From assembly GCA_036563615.1 (NCBI GenBank), contig DATCMB010000021.1, positions 1 through 64,000 of the forward strand: a stretch of 64,000 nt of DNA, given 5' to 3'. Shown in pieces: positions 57,093 to 64,000 of the stretch; within the stretch, counting starts at the first letter, position 1; the number at the start of each line of letters is the position of its first letter. Source of the stretch: Candidatus Binatia bacterium. Its GTDB lineage: Bacteria > Desulfobacterota > Binatia > UBA12015. The notes under the pieces are model-generated. The model was given only the letters and a program-made list of their open reading frames with translations, made no database searches and was not told the DNA's origin. Position numbers and translations under genes: made by a program.

Positions 57093-58619
57093 TCAGGCCG
57101 GCCGGTTCAGGAACTGCCGCCAGCGCGCGAGCGCCATGAACTCGCGCCGCGTGCGCGGTCCGAGCGGCTTCTGGAACACCCAGCGCCGCGGACCGAGCGC
57201 CAGATCGAGCTCGCGACGCGCGCGTCCGAGCTTGCTCTCGTCGATCGTGCAGCGCACGGCGTTCGGATCGATGCCGTAGATGCGTGCGGCGTTGAGCCCG
57301 AGAATCTTGCGCTTGATCTCGGGCGTGAGCTCCGGGTAGCCGTACTTCTCCTGGAACTCGGGCGAGATCTGCAGCGCCCGGAAGAACTCGATCTGCGGCT
57401 GCGGGGAGCCGAACCAGACGCACTCCGAGCCCCACAGGACGTTGTCCTCGCCGAGGAACTTGACGAGCTTGCCGATCAGGTGCTGCGCACCCTCGGCGTT
57501 GCGCATCGACAGCACCCACGCGCTGCCGAGCTCGGCGTAGACGTTCTTGCCCTTGAGGCCGTGCTCCTCGACCGTGCGGCACAGACGGTCGACGCCGAGC
57601 CCGTTCGGGTCGTACGGCCCCTCGCGGTTCTGGGCCTCGAACGCCGAGTGGTAGACGACGAAGTTGACCTGCGGGTAGCGCACCGCGGCCGGGCCGACGT
57701 CGCGCGGGTCGGTGTGGATGCGGTCGAAGCCGGGCAGCGGGAAGCCCTTGTGCGCGCAGATCAGCGGCTCGCCGAGCTCGATGCACTTCTGGATGAACGG
57801 CCCCGCGATCTCCTCGTCGTCGAGCCACCAGCCCTGACCGTTCGGTCCCCACGGCGGATAGCACTTCCAGCCGTGGTTGCCGTACTCCTCGCGGATCCGC
57901 TCCATCATCGCGGCCTGCAGCTCCCAGCGGTCGTTCGGCGCGACCTGGCAGTGCTGCACCATGCGCTGGCTACCGGCGGCGTCGTTGATGAGCTGACGCC
58001 AGTACGCCATGCCCTCGTTGCTGTTGAGGTTGGTGCACAGCGTGCCGTCGTCGCACATCGGCGACGGGAAGCCCGACAGCGTCGCGACCGTGGTGTCGGA
58101 CTCGAGGAAGATGAAGCGCGCGTACTGCGCGGGGCCGATGCACTCGCGACGGTCCGGCAGGTCGCACTGGTAGAGCGTGATGAACTGCGCGAAGCCGTCG
58201 GCGTTGAACTCGCGCCCCGGGTGACGCTCGCGCCAGGTCTCCTCGTCCTCGATGTGGTGCGTCTGGATGTCGAAGATGAACTCGTCGCCGGTCAGGATCT
58301 CGTTCGCGCCCTCGCAGTCGAGCGGATCCTCCGGGGTGCGGAAGCCGCTGCTCGAGTCCGAGCAGCCCGAGAACAGGTTCACCACCGCGAGCGAGGTCGT
58401 CATGCCGAGCGCGCTCGCGAGGAACTCGCGACGGTCGATGCCGAGCTTGCGGGCGCCCTCGTCGGCGCGGCGCAGGATCTCGTCGCGCATGCGGCGCTCG
58501 AGCGGCGTCTGCTCGTGGAAGAACTCGCCGTTCGACAGGTTGCCGAGCGGGATCGGGGGCTCGACCGGCAGCTCGGGGTCGGTCTTCCGCTGCATGCGAA
58601 TCCAGGGAAAGCGCATCAT
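57093..58619 (-). CDS. Tat-exported amidohydrolase (TIM-barrel metal-dependent hydrolase)
   Basis: A 508-residue protein with a Tat-like motif (GIDRREFLASALGMTTSLAVVNLF) preceded by ~60 residues, and a Cys that might be lipidated. FDIQTHHIED has the N-terminal metal-binding His pair of amidohydrolase_2 (ACMSD-type) proteins, ICAHKGFPL and VYHSAF supply later His ligands, and VLWGSECVWFGSPQ the Asp/Glu region. Substrate unknown. It lies across a 173-bp promoter region from the hydantoinase B gene. Start ATG 58619 (a second ATG is adjacent); MQRKTD at 58595 is an alternative. Confidence 0.85.
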   Translation of the reverse strand: MMRFPWIRMQRKTDPELPVEPPIPLGNLSNGEFFHEQTPLERRMRDEILRRADEGARKLGIDRREFLASALGMTTSLAVVNLFSGCSDSSSGFRTPEDPLDCEGANEILTGDEFIFDIQTHHIEDEETWRERHPGREFNADGFAQFITLYQCDLPDRRECIGPAQYARFIFLESDTTVATLSGFPSPMCDDGTLCTNLNSNEGMAYWRQLINDAAGSQRMVQHCQVAPNDRWELQAAMMERIREEYGNHGWKCYPPWGPNGQGWWLDDEEIAGPFIQKCIELGEPLICAHKGFPLPGFDRIHTDPRDVGPAAVRYPQVNFVVYHSAFEAQNREGPYDPNGLGVDRLCRTVEEHGLKGKNVYAELGSAWVLSMRNAEGAQHLIGKLVKFLGEDNVLWGSECVWFGSPQPQIEFFRALQISPEFQEKYGYPELTPEIKRKILGLNAARIYGIDPNAVRCTIDESKLGRARRELDLALGPRRWVFQKPLGPRTRREFMALARWRQFLNRPA

Positions 58620-58700
58620 CGTGCCCGAGTGTGCACGCTTCGGGGGCCGGCCTTCAACCGTGGAAAGCGCGAGCGGCTCCGGACGCCACCGCAGCGGACC

Positions 58701-58716
58701 GATCGCGCGCGCGATC
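58701..58716. promoter_or_regulatory. 16-bp perfect palindrome in a divergent promoter region
   Basis: GATCGCGCGCGCGATC is self-complementary over 16 bp. In a GC-rich genome CG-rich palindromes arise easily, so this is weak, but it sits between two divergent genes next to a better operator candidate. Confidence 0.35.
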
Positions 58717-58728
58717 TGCCGCTCGCTC

Positions 58729-58740
58729 GACCGATCGGTC
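58729..58740. promoter_or_regulatory. TetR-type operator candidate GACCGATCGGTC
   Basis: A perfect 12-bp palindrome GACCGATCGGTC ending 2 bp before a consensus -35 (TTGACA). The ACCGATCGGT core is typical of TetR-family sites, and the placement would let a dimer compete with RNA polymerase. No regulator gene is present in the window. Confidence 0.5.
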
Positions 58741-58742
58741 AC

Positions 58743-58772
58743 TTGACAAGCCACCGCCCGGCGTTCGCTAAT
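58743..58772 (+). promoter_or_regulatory. sigma70-like promoter of the hydantoinase B gene
   Basis: TTGACA (58743-58748), 18-nt spacer, GCTAAT (58767-58772); a GGAGG ribosome site follows ahead of GTG 58793. Good -35, moderate -10. Confidence 0.6.
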
Positions 58773-58792
58773 CGCCGGACGGAGGACCGCAC

Positions 58793-60664
58793 GTGAAGGC
58801 GCATCGAACGGTGGCACGCGGCAAGGCGAAGGCGCGGCGTGCCGGCGCGATCACGCGTCCGCTCAGCGCGGGCGCGACGGCCCGCCGCCGGGCGACGGCG
58901 TCGATCGATCCGGTGACCGCCGAGATCATCCGCGGCGCCATGGAGACGGTGGCCTTCGAGATGGCGACGCACGTCAGCTTGACGGCGACGACGCCGATCC
59001 TGAACCAGTCGAACGAGCGCAACGCGACCATCCTCGACGCGCGCGGCTGCCTCGCGGCGCTGTCGGTCGGCATCCCGCAGTTCATGCTGTCGAGCACGCT
59101 GCCGGTGCGCTTCGCGCTCGACTTCTTCGGCCGCGACGGCCTCTACGAGGGCGACGTGCTGGTCGCCAACGATCCGTACCACGGCGGCGGCCACCTGCCG
59201 GACTACAACGTCTTCGCGCCGGTCTTCAACGACGGCGAGATGGTGCTGATCGCGTCCATCCAGTGCCATCACGCCGACACCGGCGGCGGCGCGCCCGGCG
59301 GCTACAACGTCGACGCGCCGGACATCTGGGCCGAGGGCGTGCGCTTCCCGGCGCTCAAGATCTTCGAGAAGGGCGTCGAGCGGAAGGACGTCACCTACAT
59401 GATGGCGGCGAACAACCGCACGCCGACCTTCCTCGGTGACCTGCGCGCGCAGGTCGGCGCCGCTCAGCTCGGCGTCAAGCGTCTGCAGGAGATCTGCAAG
59501 CGCTGGGGCAACGAGACCGTGCGCGCCGCGGTCGACTACATGATCGAGTACGCGAAGCGGCGCTTCAAGGCGGAGGTCGCGAGCTGGCCCGACGGCGTCT
59601 ACGAGTCCGACACCTACGTCGACCACGATCCGAAGGGCAACAAGGACATCCACGTCCACTGCAAGATCACGATCAAGGGCTCGTCGATCACCGTCGACTT
59701 CACGGGCTCGGACGACCGTCCCGAGATCCAGGCGTACTCGACCTTCGGCAACACCCGCGGCTACGTCGTCGCGCAGCTCGCGGCGATGATGGATCCCGAC
59801 ATCCCGAAGAACGAGGGCTTCTTCGACTCGATCGAGCTCATCGTGCCCGAGGGCTGCTGCCTCAATCCGCCGCCGGGACGCTCGGTCGCGGCGGGCACGC
59901 ACCATCCGGGCACCGAGGTCGGCGAGGCGATCGCGAAGGCGCTCTCGAACGTCGTGCCGACGCGCTGCTGCCCGCAGATCTACAAGATGGGCATGCCGAC
60001 CGTGATCTTCGGCACCAACCCGCGCACCGGGAAGACCTTCATCGACCACTCGGTGGACACCTTCGCCGCGTACTGCGGCGCGGTGCAGGGTCAGGACGGC
60101 TGGGGCGCGATGAACGTCAGCTTCGGCAACCTGATCCGCGCGACCGCCGAGATCAACGAGTCGATCTTCCCCGTGCGTCAGCTCTGGCGCGACTACGACA
60201 CCGACTCCGGCGGCGCCGGCGAGTACCGCGGCAACTGCGGCAGCGTCTACCGCAAGCAGGTGCTGACACCGGCGACGGTCTACACCTACGTCGTCGGCAA
60301 GAAGTACCCGATGCCCGGCATCGCCGGCGGCAAGGACGGCTCGCCGAACGAGCTACTCGTCCGCGTCGGCCCGAACGGCGAGCGCCTGCCCGGGACGCGC
60401 GTGATCGGCGACCAGTCCGAGCGTGTCCTGCACGAGGCCGGCGAGTGCTACGAGTACCACTACGGCGGCGGCGGCGGCTGGGGCGATCCCCTGAAGCGCC
60501 CGCCGGAGAAGGTGCTCGAGGACGTGCTCGACGAGTACGTCAGCGTCGAGGGCGCGCGGCGCGACTACGGCGTGGTGCTCACCGGCTCGCTCGAGGACTT
60601 GACGCTCGCGGTCGACCACGAGGCGACCGAGAAGCTGCGCGCCAAGATGCGGGCGGCGCGCTAG
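58793..60664 (+). CDS. hydantoinase B / acetone-acetophenone carboxylase-type subunit
   Basis: A 623-residue HyuB/OPLAH-type protein. DPVTAEIIRGAMETVAFEMA is the family N-terminus, GDVLVANDPYHGGGHLPDYNV and HHADTGG hold the conserved Asp/His residues, EGCCLNPPPGRSVAAGTH and DTDSGGAGEYRG are later signatures, and YHYGGGGGWGDPLKRP ends the core. Such subunits normally work with an ATP-dependent HyuA partner on hydantoins, caprolactam, acetone or acetophenone; none lies in the window. A ~40-residue basic extension precedes the core. GTG 58793 has GGAGG upstream. Confidence 0.9.
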   Translation: MKAHRTVARGKAKARRAGAITRPLSAGATARRRATASIDPVTAEIIRGAMETVAFEMATHVSLTATTPILNQSNERNATILDARGCLAALSVGIPQFMLSSTLPVRFALDFFGRDGLYEGDVLVANDPYHGGGHLPDYNVFAPVFNDGEMVLIASIQCHHADTGGGAPGGYNVDAPDIWAEGVRFPALKIFEKGVERKDVTYMMAANNRTPTFLGDLRAQVGAAQLGVKRLQEICKRWGNETVRAAVDYMIEYAKRRFKAEVASWPDGVYESDTYVDHDPKGNKDIHVHCKITIKGSSITVDFTGSDDRPEIQAYSTFGNTRGYVVAQLAAMMDPDIPKNEGFFDSIELIVPEGCCLNPPPGRSVAAGTHHPGTEVGEAIAKALSNVVPTRCCPQIYKMGMPTVIFGTNPRTGKTFIDHSVDTFAAYCGAVQGQDGWGAMNVSFGNLIRATAEINESIFPVRQLWRDYDTDSGGAGEYRGNCGSVYRKQVLTPATVYTYVVGKKYPMPGIAGGKDGSPNELLVRVGPNGERLPGTRVIGDQSERVLHEAGECYEYHYGGGGGWGDPLKRPPEKVLEDVLDEYVSVEGARRDYGVVLTGSLEDLTLAVDHEATEKLRAKMRAAR

Positions 60665-60807
60665 GCCGCGCGCCGGGCGCCGGGACGTCCGCACCGCGGG
60701 TCGGGACCACGGCGTCGACCGCTACCCCGCGTCGCGGCCGGACGTGGGTGGTCCGCGACGCAGCGACGGGCGACATGCGCTGCGTGCGGCGCGCGGAAAC
60801 TCCTGCA

Positions 60808-60836
60808 TTGCAGCCAGTCCGGCAAGGGTCTATGGC
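60808..60836 (+). promoter_or_regulatory. possible promoter upstream of the hybrid kinase
   Basis: TTGCAG (60808-60813), 17-nt spacer, TATGGC (60831-60836), 64 bp before the start codon. Both hexamers are partial matches; the rest of the 236-bp gap shows nothing else. Confidence 0.3.
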
Positions 60837-60900
60837 CTGATCGGCTGCCGCGAGCGGGAATGCCAAGGCCAAGACCCGCGACCGGCAGCGCGCAAGCCCC

Positions 60901-63900
60901 ATGCGCGAGAGAAGCAGCAGCTTGCCCGTCGCCGACGACGCGACGCTGCGCGACGCTCGCGACCGCGAGCTCGAGCTGCTCATCGACAGCTCGCCCGACA
61001 TCCTCTTCCGGATCGACCGCGACCTGCGCTTCGTCTTCCTGGGCGGCAACGTCGAGGGGATGATCGGCATTCCCGCCGACGTCTTCCTCGGCAAGACGGC
61101 GCGCGAGACGGGCTTGCAGCCGTCGGCGTGCGACGCCTTCGAGGCGGCGGCGCGCGCGGCGATCGAGTCGTGCGAGATGCGCGGGGTCGACGTCGAGCTC
61201 GGCGAATCGGTGTACCGCGCGCGTCTCATCCCGGAGCTCGGACCCGACTCCAGCGTGCGCACGCTCATGGGCATCGCGGAGGACGTCACCGCGGCGCGAC
61301 GCGAGATCCGCGACGCCGAGTTCGTGAGCCGCCTCAGCCAGACGCTCAGCTTCATCAACGATCCGGACGAGATGATGCGCGTCGTGTCGCGCGAGGTCGG
61401 GCAGTACCTGCGCGGTCAGCGCTGCTACTTCGGCGAGATCGACGAGACCGCCGGCACGGTGATCATCCACCCGGAGTGGCGACACGACCGCTCGCCGCGC
61501 ATCGGCGGACGCCACCGGCTCGAGGACTTCGTGTCGCCCGACATGCTGCGCGCGATCCTCTCCGGCAGCGTCGCGGTCGACGACGTCGAGACGCATCCGC
61601 TGACGCGCGAGCTCGCGCCGCTCTACCGCGCGATGCACGTCCGCGCGTTCGCCAACGCGGCGTTCGCGCGCGCCGGACGCTCGGTGGTCCACCTCGCGGT
61701 CGACGACTCGGAGCCGCGGCGCTGGCGACGCGACGAGCTCGCGCTGCTCGACAAGATCACCGCGCGCGTGTGGCCGCTCGTCGAGCGCGCGCGCGACCAG
61801 CAGGCGCTGCGCGCGAGCGAGACGATGCGCAACCTCGCGCTCGGCGCGGCCCGCCTCGGCACCTTCGACTGGGACCTCACGACCGGCCTCATGCAGTGGA
61901 ACGCCGCGCAGCACGCGATCTTCGGCACCGATCCGCTCACCTTCCAGCCGACGGTCGAGGCGCTGTGGGCCCACGTCCACCCGGACGACCTCGAGCGGAT
62001 GCAGGCGCTCGCGCGCGAGGCGGCGGCGAGCGGCACGTCGGGCGAGGCGGAGTTCCGCATCGTGCGCGCGGACGGGCAGATCCGCTGGTGCATCGGCGGC
62101 GCCGCGGTGCTGCGCGACGCGCGCGGCGTGCCGGTGCGCGTGAGCGGCGTCACCTACGACATCACCGAGCGGCGGCTCGTCGAGGAGGCGCTCAAGGCGA
62201 GCGAGGAGCGTCTGCGCCTCGCGCTCGACGCGGGCCGCATGGTCGCCTGGGAATGGCTCGCGAGCACCGGCAAGACGACGCTGTCCGACAGCGCGCGCAC
62301 CGTTCTTGGCTTGACGCCCGGGATCGACTCGGTCGCCGAAGCCTTCCGCTACATCCACCCCGACGACCGCGAGCGTCACCAGAACGCGGTGCGCGACGCG
62401 ATCGCACACGGCGGCGCGTACCGCTGCGAGTTCCGCGTGATCCGCCCCGACGACGGTCGCGTGATCTGGGTCGAGGACCGCGGCCGCGTGACGCTCGGCG
62501 CGGACGGCCGCGTCGAGCGCGCGAGCGGGCTGTTGCTCGACGTGACGGAGAAGGTGCTCGCCGAGCGCCAGGCGCGTCGCCTGGCGTCGATCCTCGAGGC
62601 GACGCCCGACTACGTCGCCGTGGCGCGCGCCGACGGTCGGCTCGAGTACCTGAACCGCGCCGGACGCCGCATGCTCGGGATCGCGGAGGACGCGAGCGGC
62701 GAGAGCATGCCCGACATCTGGTCGATCTGTCCGCCGTGGGCGGCCGAGCGCACGGTCAAGGAATGGCTGCCGCGCGCCCTCGAGGAGGGCGTGGTGGCCG
62801 ACGAGGGCGCGCTGCTCGACGTCCACGGACGCGAGATCCCGGTGTCGTTCGTGCTGATCGGGCACCGCAGCGAGACCGGGACGCTCGAGTACCTGTCGTC
62901 GGTCGCGCGCGACATCAGCGAGCGCATCCGCACGGAGGAGGCGCTGCGCGCCGCGGACCGCCGCAAGGACGAGTTTCTCGCGATGCTCGCGCACGAGCTA
63001 CGCAACCCGCTCGCGCCGATCCGCAACGCGGTCGAGATCCTCAAGCTGCGCTCGAGCGGCGATCCGCAGCTCGCCTGGCCGCGCGACGTCATCGACCGTC
63101 AAGTACACCACCTGACGCGGCTCGTGGACGACCTGCTCGACGTGTCGCGGATCACGCGCGGACGCATCGAGCTCGACAAGGAGATCCTCGATCTCGTCAC
63201 CGTCGTGGGCCGCGCGGTCGAGGCGAGCCGGCCGCTGATCGACGCGCGCAAGCAGCACCTCGCGATCTCGCTGCCGTCGGAGACGCTGCGCCTCGAGGGC
63301 GACGTCACGCGGCTCGGCCAGGTGCTGTCGAACCTGCTGCACAACGCTTCCAAGTACACCGAGGAGGGCGGGCACATCTGGCTCGACGCCTGGTGCGAGG
63401 GCGCGGAGGTCGTGCTGCGCGTGCGCGACGACGGCATCGGCATCGCGCCGGACGTGCTGCCCTACGTCTTCGAGCTCTTCACGCAGTCCGAGCGCACGCT
63501 CGACCGCGCGCAGGGCGGGCTCGGCATCGGGCTCACGGTGGTACGACGGCTGGTCGAGATGCACGGCGGACGCGTCGAGGCGGCGAGCGCGGGGACGGGA
63601 CGCGGCAGCACGTTCACCGTGCGCCTGCCGCTCGTGCTGACGCCCGAGGACGAGGAGCAGCCGTCCGTGTCCGAACCGCCCGCGATGGCGCGCACGCCCG
63701 AGCACGCGCGGCGCATCCTGGTGGTCGACGACAACGTCGACGCCGCGGAGAGCATGGCGCTGCTGCTGCAGCTCGGCGGGCATGCGGTGCGCACGGCGCA
63801 CGACGGCCCGTCGGGCGTCCACGCCGCGCAGGAGTTCGCGCCCGACGCGGTGCTGCTCGACATCGGGCTTCCCGGCATGAACGGCTACGAGGTCGCGCAG

Positions 63901-64000
63901 CAGATGCGCCGCGACGCGCGGCTGCGCGACACGATCCTGATCGCGGTGACCGGCTACGGCTCGAGCGAGGACCGTGCGCGCGCGCTCGAGGCGGGCTTCG
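60901..64000 (+). CDS. hybrid sensor histidine kinase with PAS/GAF sensors, 3' end cut by window
   Basis: At least 1033 residues, open to the window edge. Order: PAS (~24-140), GAF-like (~145-305), two PAS_3 domains with HPDD motifs (~310-430, ~436-555), a fourth PAS (~560-685), HisKA with the phospho-acceptor His698 ([19 protein letters not shown]), HATPase_c ([39 protein letters not shown]), then a receiver domain ([14 protein letters not shown], phospho-acceptor Asp987 in [15 protein letters not shown]). No membrane helix is visible, so it probably senses a cytoplasmic signal through its PAS/GAF domains; the trailing receiver suggests a phosphorelay. ATG 60901 starts it; no strong ribosome site. 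Confidence 0.9.
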   Translation, partial: MRERSSSLPVADDATLRDARDRELELLIDSSPDILFRIDRDLRFVFLGGNVEGMIGIPADVFLGKTARETGLQPSACDAFEAAARAAIESCEMRGVDVELGESVYRARLIPELGPDSSVRTLMGIAEDVTAARREIRDAEFVSRLSQTLSFINDPDEMMRVVSREVGQYLRGQRCYFGEIDETAGTVIIHPEWRHDRSPRIGGRHRLEDFVSPDMLRAILSGSVAVDDVETHPLTRELAPLYRAMHVRAFANAAFARAGRSVVHLAVDDSEPRRWRRDELALLDKITARVWPLVERARDQQALRASETMRNLALGAARLGTFDWDLTTGLMQWNAAQHAIFGTDPLTFQPTVEALWAHVHPDDLERMQALAREAAASGTSGEAEFRIVRADGQIRWCIGGAAVLRDARGVPVRVSGVTYDITERRLVEEALKASEERLRLALDAGRMVAWEWLASTGKTTLSDSARTVLGLTPGIDSVAEAFRYIHPDDRERHQNAVRDAIAHGGAYRCEFRVIRPDDGRVIWVEDRGRVTLGADGRVERASGLLLDVTEKVLAERQARRLASILEATPDYVAVARADGRLEYLNRAGRRMLGIAEDASGESMPDIWSICPPWAAERTVKEWLPRALEEGVVADEGALLDVHGREIPVSFVLIGHRSETGTLEYLSSVARDISERIRTEEALRAADRRKDEFLAMLAHELRNPLAPIRNAVEILKLRSSGDPQLAWPRDVIDRQVHHLTRLVDDLLDVSRITRGRIELDKEILDLVTVVGRAVEASRPLIDARKQHLAISLPSETLRLEGDVTRLGQVLSNLLHNASKYTEEGGHIWLDAWCEGAEVVLRVRDDGIGIAPDVLPYVFELFTQSERTLDRAQGGLGIGLTVVRRLVEMHGGRVEAASAGTGRGSTFTVRLPLVLTPEDEEQPSVSEPPAMARTPEHARRILVVDDNVDAAESMALLLQLGGHAVRTAHDGPSGVHAAQEFAPDAVLLDIGLPGMNGYEVAQQMRRDARLRDTILIAVTGYGSSEDRARALEAGF

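Overview
The window is very GC-rich DNA from a free-living Gram-negative bacterium. It has tightly packed genes, many exported lipoproteins (LAAC/LAGC lipoboxes), Tat-type leaders, several c-type cytochromes, GMC/SDR oxidoreductases and large multidomain glycosyltransferases. The mix resembles uncultured soil Myxococcota/Desulfobacterota/Binatota-like lineages, but there is no rRNA or other phylogenetic marker here, so the lineage is an inference. I see no rRNA, tRNA, CRISPR array, insertion sequence, phage gene or replication origin.

Layout. 0-5.7 kb: three tandem paralogous secreted alpha/beta-hydrolase lipoproteins (first one cut by the window edge). 5.8-16.8 kb: DUF2272 lipoprotein, two SDRs, an unrecognised exported protein with an HESQH motif, a Gly-rich exported protein with a strong terminator, an Ntn-type acylase, a DUF4239 membrane protein, a decayed membrane-protein gene and a beta-propeller protein. 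16.9-21.6 kb: a sulfatase behind a 27-bp operator-like palindrome, then a gluconate-dehydrogenase-subunit-3-like protein and its GMC oxidoreductase partner. 21.7-41.5 kb: a surface-glycan locus with a methyltransferase, a GT39-like membrane transferase, two very large glycosyltransferases on the plus strand, and a minus-strand run of four more that sits in one overlapping operon with a cytochrome c', a diheme cytochrome and an 83-residue protein. 41.4-45.5 kb: an operon of a monoheme cytochrome, a variant GTP cyclohydrolase II and a SIS-creatininase fusion. 45.6-50.2 kb: a DUF3604 / PpiC isomerase / HupE operon. 50.3-64 kb: a decayed AAA regulator, citrate synthase, NAD salvage (nicotinamidase and nicotinate phosphoribosyltransferase), an HExxH exported protein, a nucleotide-sugar-type epimerase, an amidohydrolase, a hydantoinase B, and a large hybrid sensor kinase cut by the right edge.

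The most interesting items: (i) the GTP cyclohydrolase II / SIS-creatininase pair, which looks like a two-step GTP to formamidopyrimidine to deformylated pyrimidine route, with a degenerate duplicated cyclohydrolase half; (ii) a glycosyltransferase gene that appears to start at AUC, two bases after the upstream stop codon; (iii) a shared short linker motif across four of the giant glycosyltransferases; (iv) promoters whose -10 element lies 6 nt before the start codon, suggesting leaderless mRNAs. Adjacent genes repeatedly overlap by 4 bp (ATGA/GTGA), so translational coupling is the rule in the three long minus-strand operons.
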